From Vairimorpha ceranae (lineage: Eukaryota; Microsporidia; Nosematidae): a stretch of 64,000 nucleotides of DNA. Under the pieces are notes generated by a model that made no database searches, was not told the DNA's origin, and saw only the letters and a list, made by a program, of their open reading frames with translations. The DNA is taken from positions 62,001 to 126,000 of the forward strand of contig NW_020169301.1 in assembly GCF_000988165.1 (NCBI RefSeq), given 5' to 3'. Made by a program: the position numbers and the translations under genes. Below are positions 29,183 to 38,788 of this stretch, piece after piece (the stretch's first letter is position 1; each line of letters begins with the position of its first letter).

Positions 29183-29893
29183 ATGGATAGTGTTAAGGGT
29201 GCGCTTTTAAAACAAAAAGAGGTACTGCTTAAACTATTAATTGAAAAAGATTATAAAAATCTCTGCAAAAAACTTAATAGTATTTGTATTCTTTTTTGTT
29301 TACCACGGACAAAATATGACAGAACATTTTTTACGCCTTACAATGAAGGAATATTTGATACACAAGGATATGTAAATTATTCTGTAATAACAACACAATC
29401 TAAAGGGATTACATATCGATACATAGCCGCATCAAAACCGCGTAAATCAAATGTACAATCATTTAAAAGACTGTTTAGACATTCTGATATTATTATTTCT
29501 TGTATTAAAGATATTAATTATGTAGACTGTCCTATTAAATCTGTACCAATAAAATTAAACAATAAAATAATTTTTTATGACGAGATCTATGAGGACTGTA
29601 GAATTTTAAGATTTGAGAATTGGAAAGATCACGATGTTTTAGATGTCGATGAAATCAAATTGTTTTATAAATATTATAAAAATCTAAATATATCTAACCC
29701 TCTTATACATTGTTTAGCAGGTGTTGGTAGAACAGGTTTTATAATAATGTATGATATTTTGTACTGTAGAAAAGTCAGAGTAGAAGAATTTTTAGATATT
29801 TTAATTGATCTAAGATCTCAAAGAAATGGACTTGTATATTCTGAGAAACAAATGAAATTTCTTGCAGAGACATTTATTGATGAAAGGCAATGA
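29183..29893 (+). CDS. Protein tyrosine phosphatase, classical type
   Basis: This 236-residue phosphatase has the signature PLIHCLAGVGRTG with the nucleophile C177 and R183. Upstream are YIAASKPR (substrate-side loop, usually YINAS) and RFENWKDHDVLD, the WPD loop with Pro changed to Lys but the general acid D149 kept. Downstream, LRSQRNGLVYSEKQMKFL is the Q-loop region with the conserved glutamines. So the protein is catalytically complete apart from the Pro to Lys change, which in other PTPs slows loop closure. There is no membrane span. The ATG follows AACCCTAAAGTA. Confidence 0.9.
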   Translation: MDSVKGALLKQKEVLLKLLIEKDYKNLCKKLNSICILFCLPRTKYDRTFFTPYNEGIFDTQGYVNYSVITTQSKGITYRYIAASKPRKSNVQSFKRLFRHSDIIISCIKDINYVDCPIKSVPIKLNNKIIFYDEIYEDCRILRFENWKDHDVLDVDEIKLFYKYYKNLNISNPLIHCLAGVGRTGFIIMYDILYCRKVRVEEFLDILIDLRSQRNGLVYSEKQMKFLAETFIDERQ

Positions 29894-30330
29894 GGAGATG
29901 AATTATCAAAAGTTATAAATTTTTTTATTTTTAAGAATTTCTTTTATTTTAATAAACTAAGTCTTGCATATGAGACATATTTAGAAAAAACAATTCTTTT
30001 ACATATAAATTTTTATAAACCAACTCTTAAATTAAAGGGCTTTTTTTATTTAAACTGCTTGTTGACATAAGATATTATAAATATATTTATCTACCCTTGT
30101 TTTATTTGATATAAAACACTTCTAATGTTCAAAATGTTTGTTTATACAACTATCATAATATTTTAATAATCTATCTTTAATTTATAATATTTTGATAATA
30201 CGAGAGTAGTCTAATAATAAATGTTTTAAATTCTTTTAAAAAAATAATACTTGTCTTCTACTTTTTGAATTTTTTTTATTTTAAATGAAGCATAAATTTA
30301 TAGAAAATTTCTTAAACCATAAAATTTTAC
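29894..30330. other. Intergenic gap
   Basis: AT-rich spacer between two plus-strand genes; I see nothing in it. Confidence 0.5.
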
Positions 30331-31266
30331 ATGTTACCGCCAAAAAGAAAAAAAAATGTTAAAATAGACAGCACAGAAAAATTTGAAGTTATTGATACTG
30401 AAGATCTTGATCCATTATATCTTGATGAATTTACACTACCACCTATTGATTCTGGTATGGAAGCAGAAGAAGAAAAAGAAGTTCATCTTAAAAAAATTAT
30501 AGAACAAAAAACTGGTGAAATTCCAGTTCCAGTAATTTTTGAAACTGAGAATCTTTTTGTAAAAAAATACATACATCCAGAAACATATGTGAAATATCAT
30601 AAAGATGTTAATATTGAATATTGCAAATCTGAAGAAGACAAAAATCTAATGTTAAGTTATAATATAAATGAAGAAGAATACAATTTAATTATACAACACA
30701 TTAAAAAAGAAATTGATGGAAGTAAAAGAGTATCAAGTGAAGATAATATTTTATATGAAAATGAAGTCTATAAAACAGTTTATGATGCTATAAAATATAA
30801 GTTTTTACTACGTGAGGATTTAAATGAATCATCTTCTTATGTTTGCTTTAGAAAAAGAATTATTAAGCCTAGTAGAAAAAATAGAAGAAGTGAGACACAA
30901 GCAAAAGAAAAAATAAGTCGATTATATACTGAATTTAATTTAATTCAAACAATGTGTGATTTAAGTAAAAAGAAACATGAGATAGATAATGAAATACTTA
31001 AAAATGATCTAGAAATTATTAACAAAGTTAATGAAATAACTTTCAAATATGAAAACACTAAAAATAAAATTCGTAATGTTTTAAACTGTAAAGAAATAAC
31101 GAAGAAGAATTTTGTTCTACAAGGAGATATCTTTCATAATATTTTGTATAATAGAGACAATATTAAAGCGCTAAAACGTAAGTTAAACAGTAAGTTGACA
31201 TTCAATGATGAAGATATAAAAAAAGAGTGGATAGCTTATCAAAAATACAAAAGTGATGAATTGTAA
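30331..31266 (+). CDS. EPL1: Enhancer of polycomb-like protein (Epl1, NuA4 subunit)
   Basis: Epl1 is the scaffold that links the Esa1 acetyltransferase to nucleosomes in NuA4. In these 311 residues the EPcA region is visible: a conserved start with IPVPVI, the FVKKYIHPETY block, NINEEEYNLI, YEVYKTVYDAIKYK, and the hallmark YVCFRKRIIKPSRKNRR. A coiled-coil Lys/Glu-rich segment follows (about residues 205-270). The protein is far shorter than yeast Epl1 (832). The ATG is the first in frame; the CCC element is missing, with CCG after the ATG instead. Confidence 0.82.
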   Translation: MLPPKRKKNVKIDSTEKFEVIDTEDLDPLYLDEFTLPPIDSGMEAEEEKEVHLKKIIEQKTGEIPVPVIFETENLFVKKYIHPETYVKYHKDVNIEYCKSEEDKNLMLSYNINEEEYNLIIQHIKKEIDGSKRVSSEDNILYENEVYKTVYDAIKYKFLLREDLNESSSYVCFRKRIIKPSRKNRRSETQAKEKISRLYTEFNLIQTMCDLSKKKHEIDNEILKNDLEIINKVNEITFKYENTKNKIRNVLNCKEITKKNFVLQGDIFHNILYNRDNIKALKRKLNSKLTFNDEDIKKEWIAYQKYKSDEL

Positions 31267-31284
31267 AAATATTTATATTTATTT

Positions 31285-31926
31285 TTACAAATAATCGTTC
31301 CAATTTTTTTTATTTGTATAACAATTATTTCCTTTTACGTAATTTTTTATAATTTCTACTATTTCTCCATCTAAAAATCTTGTATTTAGTGTTTTTTCAT
31401 AAATAAGTTTAAGTAATTCTTTTGTATTTTTTTTATAAAATTCTAAACGGCGACTAAGTGCGCCTATTCGCATAATATTATATTCCTCTTTTTTTTCTAA
31501 TATGGTGTGTTTCTTTTTGTGTCTATAGTATACACTCATACTACTAAAATCTATATTGCAAATCTTACAGCACCAAACTTTTTCACCACTTGAATTTTTA
31601 TTTAAATTTGGAACATGTGTTCTACAATGCGAATATACACCTCCTTTCGAAACATTAACTTCATTATATTTCTGGCATCCTATCCACATACATTTATATT
31701 CTGTCTGGTCTTTAAGATGATTAAGTTTTATGTGATTAAACATATCATCAATATTCGTTTCTCTGCATCCATCCCATTTACATTCATATCCATTGTCTAT
31801 ACTTGATTTGTTTTTTAAACTGTCTAGACTTGGTTCTGAGTTATTATTTTTACCCGACCTGACATTTTGATAATTTACAGAAGTTTGATTATACAAAAGA
31901 GTATCATCTTCTTTATTGTTATCCAT
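31285..31926 (-). CDS. Three-finger C2H2 zinc-finger protein
   Basis: The longest frame starts at 31983, but the ATG at 31926 follows ATACCCCTT and gives 213 residues (MDNNKEDDTL...). Three C2H2-type fingers lie in a row: C-KWDG-C...H-IKLN-H, C-MWIG-C...H-CRT-H and C-KI-C...H-KKK-H. The first two have four residues between the cysteines with a Trp in the loop, as in GLI/ARID2-type fingers. The C-terminal third is basic and helical. It is likely a DNA- or chromatin-binding nuclear protein; no ortholog is claimed. It shares a 78-base divergent promoter with eL36 and converges on the Epl1-like gene 18 bases away. Confidence 0.78.
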   Translation of the reverse strand: MDNNKEDDTLLYNQTSVNYQNVRSGKNNNSEPSLDSLKNKSSIDNGYECKWDGCRETNIDDMFNHIKLNHLKDQTEYKCMWIGCQKYNEVNVSKGGVYSHCRTHVPNLNKNSSGEKVWCCKICNIDFSSMSVYYRHKKKHTILEKKEEYNIMRIGALSRRLEFYKKNTKELLKLIYEKTLNTRFLDGEIVEIIKNYVKGNNCYTNKKNWNDYL

Positions 31927-32004
31927 AAGGGGTATTTTAAACTCTTTAAGAATAAATAAATTAACATATATTTTTTTTTTCACTTAACAAATTTACCCCC
32001 AAAA
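31927..32004. promoter_or_regulatory. 78-base divergent promoter (zinc-finger gene / eL36)
   Basis: ATACCCCTT before the minus-strand ATG and TTACCCCCAAAA before the plus-strand ATG; no other element is visible between them. Confidence 0.7.
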
Positions 32005-32292
32005 ATGAGAAGGGGATTAAAAAAAATACAAGTTCATCATAAAGTAACAAAAATTGACATTCCAAAAATTATGCCTAAATACAGAAAAAATGTTGCTAGA
32101 ATTCAAGAGAAAAAATTTGCAAAAGATCTTGTTCGAGAGATTAGTGGATTTGCACCATATGAAAGTAAAGCTATCAGCATTTTAAAGTTAAAAGATATAG
32201 CTAGGGCTACAATATTTTTAAAGAGACGTTTGGGATCTAATAAGCGTGCTTTAAAAAAAATGAAAGAATTACAGGCAGTTGCTAATGAATAA
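32005..32292 (+). CDS. RPL36: Ribosomal protein eL36
   Basis: This 95-residue, very basic large-subunit protein has the family block [18 protein letters not shown] and the [18 protein letters not shown] basic end, both typical of eL36. Full length for a microsporidian version. The ATG follows TTACCCCCAAAA, the same form of start element as the proposed eL19 first exon. Confidence 0.96.
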   Translation: MRRGLKKIQVHHKVTKIDIPKIMPKYRKNVARIQEKKFAKDLVREISGFAPYESKAISILKLKDIARATIFLKRRLGSNKRALKKMKELQAVANE

Positions 32293-32493
32293 AATTTTTT
32301 TGATTTATGCTTTTTTAAATATTTTTATAACAAGATCATAAATTTGTTGATTTTTCTAAATTTAAATTAGTATAAAATTTAATTTTGCAAAACATAAGAA
32401 TATTGCAATTACAAAAAATAATTAATTTTATACATTTAATAGTAATATTATGATAATTAATATAGTGAGATGTACAATAATTAAAAAAATAAA

Positions 32494-32913
32494 TTAATTT
32501 AATTCTGCTAGATACTGATCTAACACATTTATAATTTTAGCTGTTATGGGCTTCATTTTCATATTGTCAAACGTAAAAATAAGTGCCAACTTGATAGATG
32601 TTATTAACATACCTCTTTTTTTATTATTTTTATCAAAATCAAAAGATACAAATATATAAACCAGGGGCTTTCCTTGTTGTTCAATACATCTAACGAAAAT
32701 GTATTTTAAACCATCATACACAATACTTCGAGCAGGCTCAGTTAACATTGATTTAATAAGTTTATTAATTATAGCATATTGTTCGTGATTTGTACCTGCT
32801 GTTCCTTTTTTAAGTGCTGATTTAGTATCATCTAATATCTCAATAGACACATCAATATCTTTTAAATCTTCTATTAGACTACCAAAATCGTATTCAGCTT
32901 CGGTAGACGCCAT
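32494..32913 (-). CDS. Small alpha/beta protein, unknown
   Basis: This 139-residue soluble protein begins acidic (MASTEAEYDF). The middle has alternating strands and helices (RSIVYDGLKYIFVRCIEQQGKPLVYIFVSFDF), followed by a hydrophobic helix (GMLITSIKLALIFTF) too polar-flanked to be a sure membrane span. I do not recognise it. The ATG follows ATACCCTTAA, and the gene is on its own between two gaps. Confidence 0.6.
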   Translation of the reverse strand: MASTEAEYDFGSLIEDLKDIDVSIEILDDTKSALKKGTAGTNHEQYAIINKLIKSMLTEPARSIVYDGLKYIFVRCIEQQGKPLVYIFVSFDFDKNNKKRGMLITSIKLALIFTFDNMKMKPITAKIINVLDQYLAELN

Positions 32914-33503
32914 TTAAGGGTATAAATTTATAATTACTTAATCCTAAAGGTTATATAGAAGTTTCAAATATTTATTCTAGAAATTGTTTAAATCTGAACC
33001 TTTGAACTAAAGATGATAAGTACATAAATTTATATATATTTTAAAGGGTTTTAGAATAGTAGCTATTATAATTTTTATGAATATAAATTGACATTTTTTG
33101 TTTTAACGAAAAAATAAAAGATATAAGCTATCTAAACTTTATTAATTTTATATAAAATAAATAGTATGGAGTAGAACGATTTTGTAATCAGCGCTTAAGA
33201 AATCGTAGGTAATATCTAATAAAAAGAATTATTTGTATATTATAGGTACGATATATTTGATCAACAAAATTAAGCTTTTAAAGTAATACTGAACTTTTCA
33301 CACTGATTTTTTTTAGAGTTAGTAGATTAAGTCCTTTTTATATTTTAAGAAATCATCATAAAAATTAAAAAAGTGTTACAAATAATTTGTAAGAGCTGGA
33401 TTTATTTAAACATATCAGTAGATTCTGATACAAACCAAAAATTTATAATGTCAAAATATTTAATACATTTTTAATAAAATTTTGCCTATATTATTTGTAT
33501 CTT
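32914..33503. other. Intergenic gap
   Basis: About 590 AT-rich bases between two minus-strand genes; no feature seen. Confidence 0.5.
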
Positions 33504-34445
33504 CTAACTTTGGTAAAATATTGAAATAAGATTTTCTATTTTTTCTATTTTATCTTCATTTTCATTGACCTCCGGCTTAATGCTATATATTTTACAATAA
33601 GGCCTTTCTGAATACATACTTTTGCGTTTTATTAAATTTTCTAGCATTAAAATATAACTATAACTTTTATATCTTAAAACGTTCTCGTGATTACTTTGCG
33701 GGAAATTATCAATGTCAAGAATTATAGATTTAAGTGAAATAAATGATTTTGTAACATGTGATAAAGGCATTAAACTATCAATAATTTTATCCAACAAATA
33801 ATAAATACACACCAAAGTTAGAGTCTCTCCTTCATTGAGTTTAGAAATGACTATATAGATCATAGAAAAATGAATGAGAGCATCATTAATATAACTACTT
33901 TCTATAGAATGTAGTAATGAGAATGTGTAGAATAATAAATTATATAATTCTCGTGAATGATGTCTGTAGTAAATTATTGAAGTAAATTTCTCTCTAAGAT
34001 TTAATAAAAAGCATGTAACTTTAGTAGTAGAAGATATATAACTATCTTGGATTGTATTTGTTGTTGTTAAATATTTATTCTTACAAATATAAAATAGATA
34101 TGAATATTTAGGAATCCTAAGTTCTACACTATTCCAATATAACAAATTATTAATGCTTTCCAAATAACATTTAAACACTTTTTTATATGAAGTCATACCA
34201 TCATACTTTTTCACAATTAAATTAATATCATAATATAAACTATAGTAATATACTTCTATATGAAATCTGTTTGGTCTTATCATGTCCTTATATACATCTT
34301 TTACATCTTTATCTAATAAACCCTGTGTCGTAAGCTTTAATCTATATATTATGGAATGATAAAATACATTAACTTTACTATCTAGGGAGTTAATGTTACT
34401 ATTTGATAAAGACGATACTATAAATAAAAAATAGAAAAAAAACAT
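33504..34445 (-). CDS. Secreted protein, unknown
   Basis: This 313-residue protein has an N-terminal signal peptide (MFFFYFLFIVSSLSNS) and no later membrane span; it is therefore probably secreted or lumenal. The body is rich in Tyr, Ser, Leu and Ile and appears mostly helical. It has few cysteines, so it is not a disulfide-rich type. No family is recognised. The ATG follows AACCCTAAGCT. Long secreted Tyr/Ser-rich proteins without homologs are common among candidate host-interaction proteins in this group; that is inference only. Confidence 0.65.
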   Translation of the reverse strand: MFFFYFLFIVSSLSNSNINSLDSKVNVFYHSIIYRLKLTTQGLLDKDVKDVYKDMIRPNRFHIEVYYYSLYYDINLIVKKYDGMTSYKKVFKCYLESINNLLYWNSVELRIPKYSYLFYICKNKYLTTTNTIQDSYISSTTKVTCFLLNLREKFTSIIYYRHHSRELYNLLFYTFSLLHSIESSYINDALIHFSMIYIVISKLNEGETLTLVCIYYLLDKIIDSLMPLSHVTKSFISLKSIILDIDNFPQSNHENVLRYKSYSYILMLENLIKRKSMYSERPYCKIYSIKPEVNENEDKIEKIENLISIFYQS

Positions 34446-36092
34446 AGCTTAGGGTTTAAAAGATTTATTTAAAAACCTCTATGGCAAAATAAAAATAATA
34501 AATTAAAAATTATGAGTAAGTCTTTAAAATAAAGAAAAACAATTTTAATAAATCATTATTTTATTATGCATATAAATTAAAAATTTCTCAAAAATTATTA
34601 AGTTTAAATTAATTTAAAAAATTAATTATGTATGTGTCGAATAAAGGAATTATTAACGAGTTAAAAGAAAAAAATGTTTTTTAATAAAAAATATCAAATC
34701 TTTTAGTAAGATTGCACAAAATTGTATAAACAATATTTTAAGTGATAAAATAAATTTACATATTAATTTTATAATTGGGGTATTCGCGAGGAATGTGGCC
34801 AGTGGTGAGGTACCTCTCTATAATGCCACTGTTTTGCCTTCTGTTTCATCCGGCCTCTTAAATAAAAGTTGTTTTTATTGTAAATTATTTATTTTTGTAT
34901 TTCTTGCTCTCACTTTCTAAGATATTTCTTTTTAATATAATTTATTAGAATTTTCTTATTTAAAATTTTTTATAAAATATCATAATTAATAAAAACTTAA
35001 TAATAATTGTCATAAAGAAAGCGACCAATTATTATACTTAAAAAGTTGTGATCAGAGGTTTCGTCACAAATTGCCTTTAACAATTGGTTATTAAAAAATG
35101 CATGTGGTTATTGACGACAATATCAAATAATTAATATTTGATAACTTAAATGATTATAGTCAAAACGAAAACAATGCTCATAGAGAAAGCTAAAAACGAT
35201 AATTAAAATTTTCTAGCTTTTATTTGCTTCTTCATCTTTCTTTAAAATGTATTTTTAAATAAGTCTTTTCCATCTTTTATAATCTAAATCACACTTTTTT
35301 TTATTTTATAAAAATAAATTTTAAAAAATCACTTTTTAATTATTTATAGAGCAAAAAAATAAAAGAATTATTTAGTAGGTTACTACAAAACATTAAAAAT
35401 TAGACAAATTTATTTACATTACAGGCCAATACATATATATCAACAAGATATACCTGCATTAAAAAATATGTGCATTTAGAAAATTCTTATAAATTAAATA
35501 ATTAAAAATAAGAGCACAATTTTAAAATTTTTTAATTTTATATAATCTGAATATAATTCATTTTAAAAAAAAACTTAATAAACTGAACTATTTAAATTAT
35601 ATTACTTGGCAATTTAAGCTTATTTAAAATAATTTTTAATTAAACAATTCGATCAATATTAATTAATTAAATGAAAAATTAGATCATTTAATTATTTTTG
35701 TGGTAGAAATTAATTTTTCTTTTTAGTGCACAAAATTTTTGAATAATATTTTAAATATTTATTTTTAAATGAAAATATAAGTTTTAATTAAGTAAATTGT
35801 TTTTTAAAGTATTTATAAATTTAATACTACATTTGGCAAGTTTTTTAAAAAGAAATAATTTTTTTTAAAAATAAAAGTTAAATTTTAAGAATTAATTTTA
35901 AAATTTATCATTCTTTTAGCCTTTTTTAATTCTCAAAATTTAAGAAAATCTTGCGTTAAGTATTGTTGTTTAAACTATGACGCGAATTTTTAAATTATTG
36001 GTCAGAAAAAAAACATACAGAATTTTTATGTAATATTTTACATTTTTTTAAATAATTTTGTATATTGTTAATATTTTTAAAATTTGCCCCTA
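34446..36092. other. Large AT-rich gene-poor region
   Basis: About 1.65 kb, very AT-rich except for a compact GC-rich island at 34,775-34,870, listed separately. At the right edge TTGCCCCTA precedes the LCB2 ATG. Confidence 0.5.
34775..34870. ncRNA. GC-rich island, candidate structured RNA (strand uncertain)
   Basis: Within very AT-rich DNA, about 95 bases are sharply richer in G and C. They contain self-complementary blocks: AGTGG (34801) with CCACT (34826), GAGGTACCTC (palindrome, 34807-34816), and GAGG (34788) with CCTC (34854). No frame is long enough to code. I tested by eye against U1, U4, U5, U6, U3, SRP and RNase P RNA signatures and found no match good enough to name. Confidence 0.35.
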
Positions 36093-37502
36093 ATGTATTC
36101 TTCAAGTTCATCTAATTTTTCTTTAATTACAACATATATATCTTATTTACTACTCATATTTATTGGATATATTAACGATTTAGCTAATAAACTATTTAGA
36201 TATAAAAAATGCAACGAAATTCCTATTTTAAGCGATCTACAATCTTTTTATTGTAGAAATTGTGAGAAAAGAATTCTTGATTGTGTAAACTTTCCAATAA
36301 AAGGAAAACCAGGACGTTTAATTAATGTAGTAGAGCGTAAAGTATTTAAAAGATCCGAAGAATTGCAACTTACAGGAAAAATAATGCCTTTAATTAATTT
36401 TGGATCTTATAACTATCTGGGTTTTGGTGTAACATCACCCAAACTTTTAAAAAAACTGCACCAGGCAATAGATAATAATCCTATAAATATAGCCGCATGC
36501 CCAAGAGATATTGGTAGACACAAACTTTTGAGAAAATTGGAGAAATCAATGGCTGATTTTTTACATAAAGAAGCTTGTATTGTATTTCCTATGGGATATG
36601 GCACCAATACTTCAAATATACCTTGTTTATTAAACGAAGGTACGCTTGTGTACAGCGATATTTTAAATCATGCGTCTATTATTACTGGTTTGAAAATGGG
36701 AAAAGCCACTGTTAAAACATTCAAACACAACGATATGGAAGATTTAGAGAAAAGGCTTGTATATGATATATCACAAGGACAACCTATTACCCATAGATCA
36801 TGGAGAAAAATAATCGTAATCGTAGAAGGAATATATTCAATGGAAGGTACGATATTAAAACTGCCAGAATTGGTAGCTCTGAAAAAAAAATATAAATTTT
36901 ACATTTTTATTGATGAAGCACATTCAATAGGTGCATTAGGAAAAACAGGTAGAGGTGTTTGTGAGCACCATAATGTAGACTTTGGTGATGTAGATATTTT
37001 AATGGGAACTTTTACAAAAAGTTTTGCAGGAATGGGCGGGTATATAGCCGCGTCTAAGAAAATCGTTGATCATTTCAGAATTTATAGCGATTTTACGCGT
37101 TTTGGCGAACAAATGACGCCTGTTGTTGCAACACAAATACTAGAATGTTTAAAAATTATTAAAGATACTAAAATAGGAACCAATAAACTAAAAAGACTTC
37201 ATCGGAATGTTAATCTTATGAGAAATGGACTCAATAAAATAGGGTTATTTGTATTGGGGGATGATTCATCTCCAGTAATTCCAATAATAATTTCTCATCC
37301 TGCCAAACTTTGCGAATTATCAAGATTATGTCGCGAAGAAGGTATTGGTGTTGTTATAGTTGGTTATCCTGGCGCACCAATTTTATATGGGCGAGTAAGG
37401 TTATGTATGTCAAGTTCACATAGTAAAAAGGATATTGAAAGAACTCTAGATGTTTTAGAAAAGGCAAGTAAACTCTTAGGCTTTCGTGTAAATAATAAAT
37501 AG
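36093..37502 (+). CDS. LCB2: Serine palmitoyltransferase subunit LCB2
   Basis: This is the catalytic subunit of the first enzyme of sphingolipid synthesis, joining serine and palmitoyl-CoA in the ER membrane. The ATG at 36093 follows GCCCCTA and gives 469 residues. An N-terminal membrane span (LITTYISYLLLIFIGY) precedes the alpha-oxoamine synthase domain: GSYNYLGF, IFIDEAHSIGALGKTGRG, and the PLP lysine in GTFTKSFAGMGGY, which is the LCB2 form (LCB1 lacks the lysine). VRLCMSSSHSKKDIE marks the end. Apn2 starts 34 bases downstream on the same strand. Confidence 0.95.
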   Translation: MYSSSSSNFSLITTYISYLLLIFIGYINDLANKLFRYKKCNEIPILSDLQSFYCRNCEKRILDCVNFPIKGKPGRLINVVERKVFKRSEELQLTGKIMPLINFGSYNYLGFGVTSPKLLKKLHQAIDNNPINIAACPRDIGRHKLLRKLEKSMADFLHKEACIVFPMGYGTNTSNIPCLLNEGTLVYSDILNHASIITGLKMGKATVKTFKHNDMEDLEKRLVYDISQGQPITHRSWRKIIVIVEGIYSMEGTILKLPELVALKKKYKFYIFIDEAHSIGALGKTGRGVCEHHNVDFGDVDILMGTFTKSFAGMGGYIAASKKIVDHFRIYSDFTRFGEQMTPVVATQILECLKIIKDTKIGTNKLKRLHRNVNLMRNGLNKIGLFVLGDDSSPVIPIIISHPAKLCELSRLCREEGIGVVIVGYPGAPILYGRVRLCMSSSHSKKDIERTLDVLEKASKLLGFRVNNK

Positions 37503-37536
37503 CATATTGTTTATATTTTTTGTCTAAAATATCCCC

Positions 37537-38781
37537 ATGAAAATAATTTCGTTTAACGTTAATGGAATCAAATCTTTTGATAAGTTCATTAAGCAAAATT
37601 ATAATCTTTCTTTCAATGATTATTTATTAAAAATTATGAAAGCTGATATTTTGTGTTTGCAAGAAATTAAATGTACAAAAAAAGACATGGAAGAGTTCAG
37701 CACACTAAAAGATTTTATTACGCTAACAAATTTTAATCAAAAAACCAATGGTATTTATGGAGTTAGCACATTCGTCTCTAAAAGACTGTATTGTAGAAGA
37801 CATAATATTTCTGTACCGTATTCTGAATATGGAAGGTCATTGCTTACAGATCATAAGAATTTTAAAATTTTAAATTTATACTGTCCTTTTTACGATCCAA
37901 ATGGAAACAAAACCAAAGAGTCAGTTATTAAGTTTTATCGTGACATTTACAATTTTATCAGTAAATATGATGATTTAATAGTTTTAGGAGATTTTAACGC
38001 TACTTATAGCATCTTTGATCATTATATTTATTATAACGAATTTAAGAAAAATTATAATCGTAAAAATAAAGGCCAGGACTACGTTTTAGAAATTTTAGAA
38101 ACATATTCTAACGACTTTAAAAATCAGACTACGCTTAAAAATTACAAAAAATTGTGCGACTCGCAAAATTTTACAGAAGACGAAGTTGATATAAATATAA
38201 AAAATAACAATACAATGCTGTCACAACTATTTGGCAAAAATATTTTATTATTTATGTATTCTTATAAAACCAACTATCTAAATTACATTTATTCGTCTAT
38301 TAATAATTTACAAAATGCCACATTTTCTTTCTCCAGAGAATCTTATAATTGTGATGTTGATTATAGTATTGATTTAATGGAAAAGACATCATGTTCATTG
38401 ACGGAATTGCCTTATCTCGTTGAAAATAATGCAACATTGTTGTTACTTTTTTACAGCACGTTTCAACGCAAATGGATGTTAAAATTTATACTTGAACTAT
38501 CGCACATAGATGCATTTAGACTTTTTCATACAGGATATGAAAAATACACGTGTTGGAATATACAATTAAATTTACGTCCGCGCAATTTAGGAAGTCGTAT
38601 TGACTATATTTTGATTCCAATAAAATTTTATAACAGAATCATGTTTTCAGATATAGAAAATCATGTATATGGCAGCGATCATTGTCCTGTGTATGTAAAC
38701 TTAAATTTAGAAACTGTTGATGACAAAGATAACATTTGTAAATCTAAAAACAACTTGTTAGGATTTTTAAAAAGATATTAA
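37537..38781 (+). CDS. APN2: AP endonuclease 2 (Apn2/ExoIII family)
   Basis: This 414-residue base-excision repair nuclease cleaves abasic sites and removes blocked 3' ends. ExoIII-family motifs are: SFNVNGIKS, LCLQEIKC (catalytic Glu), LGDFNATYS, RIDYILI and YGSDHCPVYV (catalytic SDH). The internal insertion between residues ~155 and 330 and the tail KNNLLGFLKRY, which resembles a PCNA-interacting motif, point to Apn2 rather than Apn1-like or APE1-like enzymes. The ATG directly follows ATCCCC. It ends 7 bases from the stop of the convergent next gene. Confidence 0.88.
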   Translation: MKIISFNVNGIKSFDKFIKQNYNLSFNDYLLKIMKADILCLQEIKCTKKDMEEFSTLKDFITLTNFNQKTNGIYGVSTFVSKRLYCRRHNISVPYSEYGRSLLTDHKNFKILNLYCPFYDPNGNKTKESVIKFYRDIYNFISKYDDLIVLGDFNATYSIFDHYIYYNEFKKNYNRKNKGQDYVLEILETYSNDFKNQTTLKNYKKLCDSQNFTEDEVDINIKNNNTMLSQLFGKNILLFMYSYKTNYLNYIYSSINNLQNATFSFSRESYNCDVDYSIDLMEKTSCSLTELPYLVENNATLLLLFYSTFQRKWMLKFILELSHIDAFRLFHTGYEKYTCWNIQLNLRPRNLGSRIDYILIPIKFYNRIMFSDIENHVYGSDHCPVYVNLNLETVDDKDNICKSKNNLLGFLKRY

Positions 38782-38788
38782 AAAACAT

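Noticed and set aside
34775..34870. Assignment of the GC island as RNase P, U4 or U3 RNA
   Set aside because: Short matches (GTGAGGTACC to human RNase P RNA, CAGTGGCA to U4) were noted, but the other conserved elements of those RNAs are missing, so no name is given.
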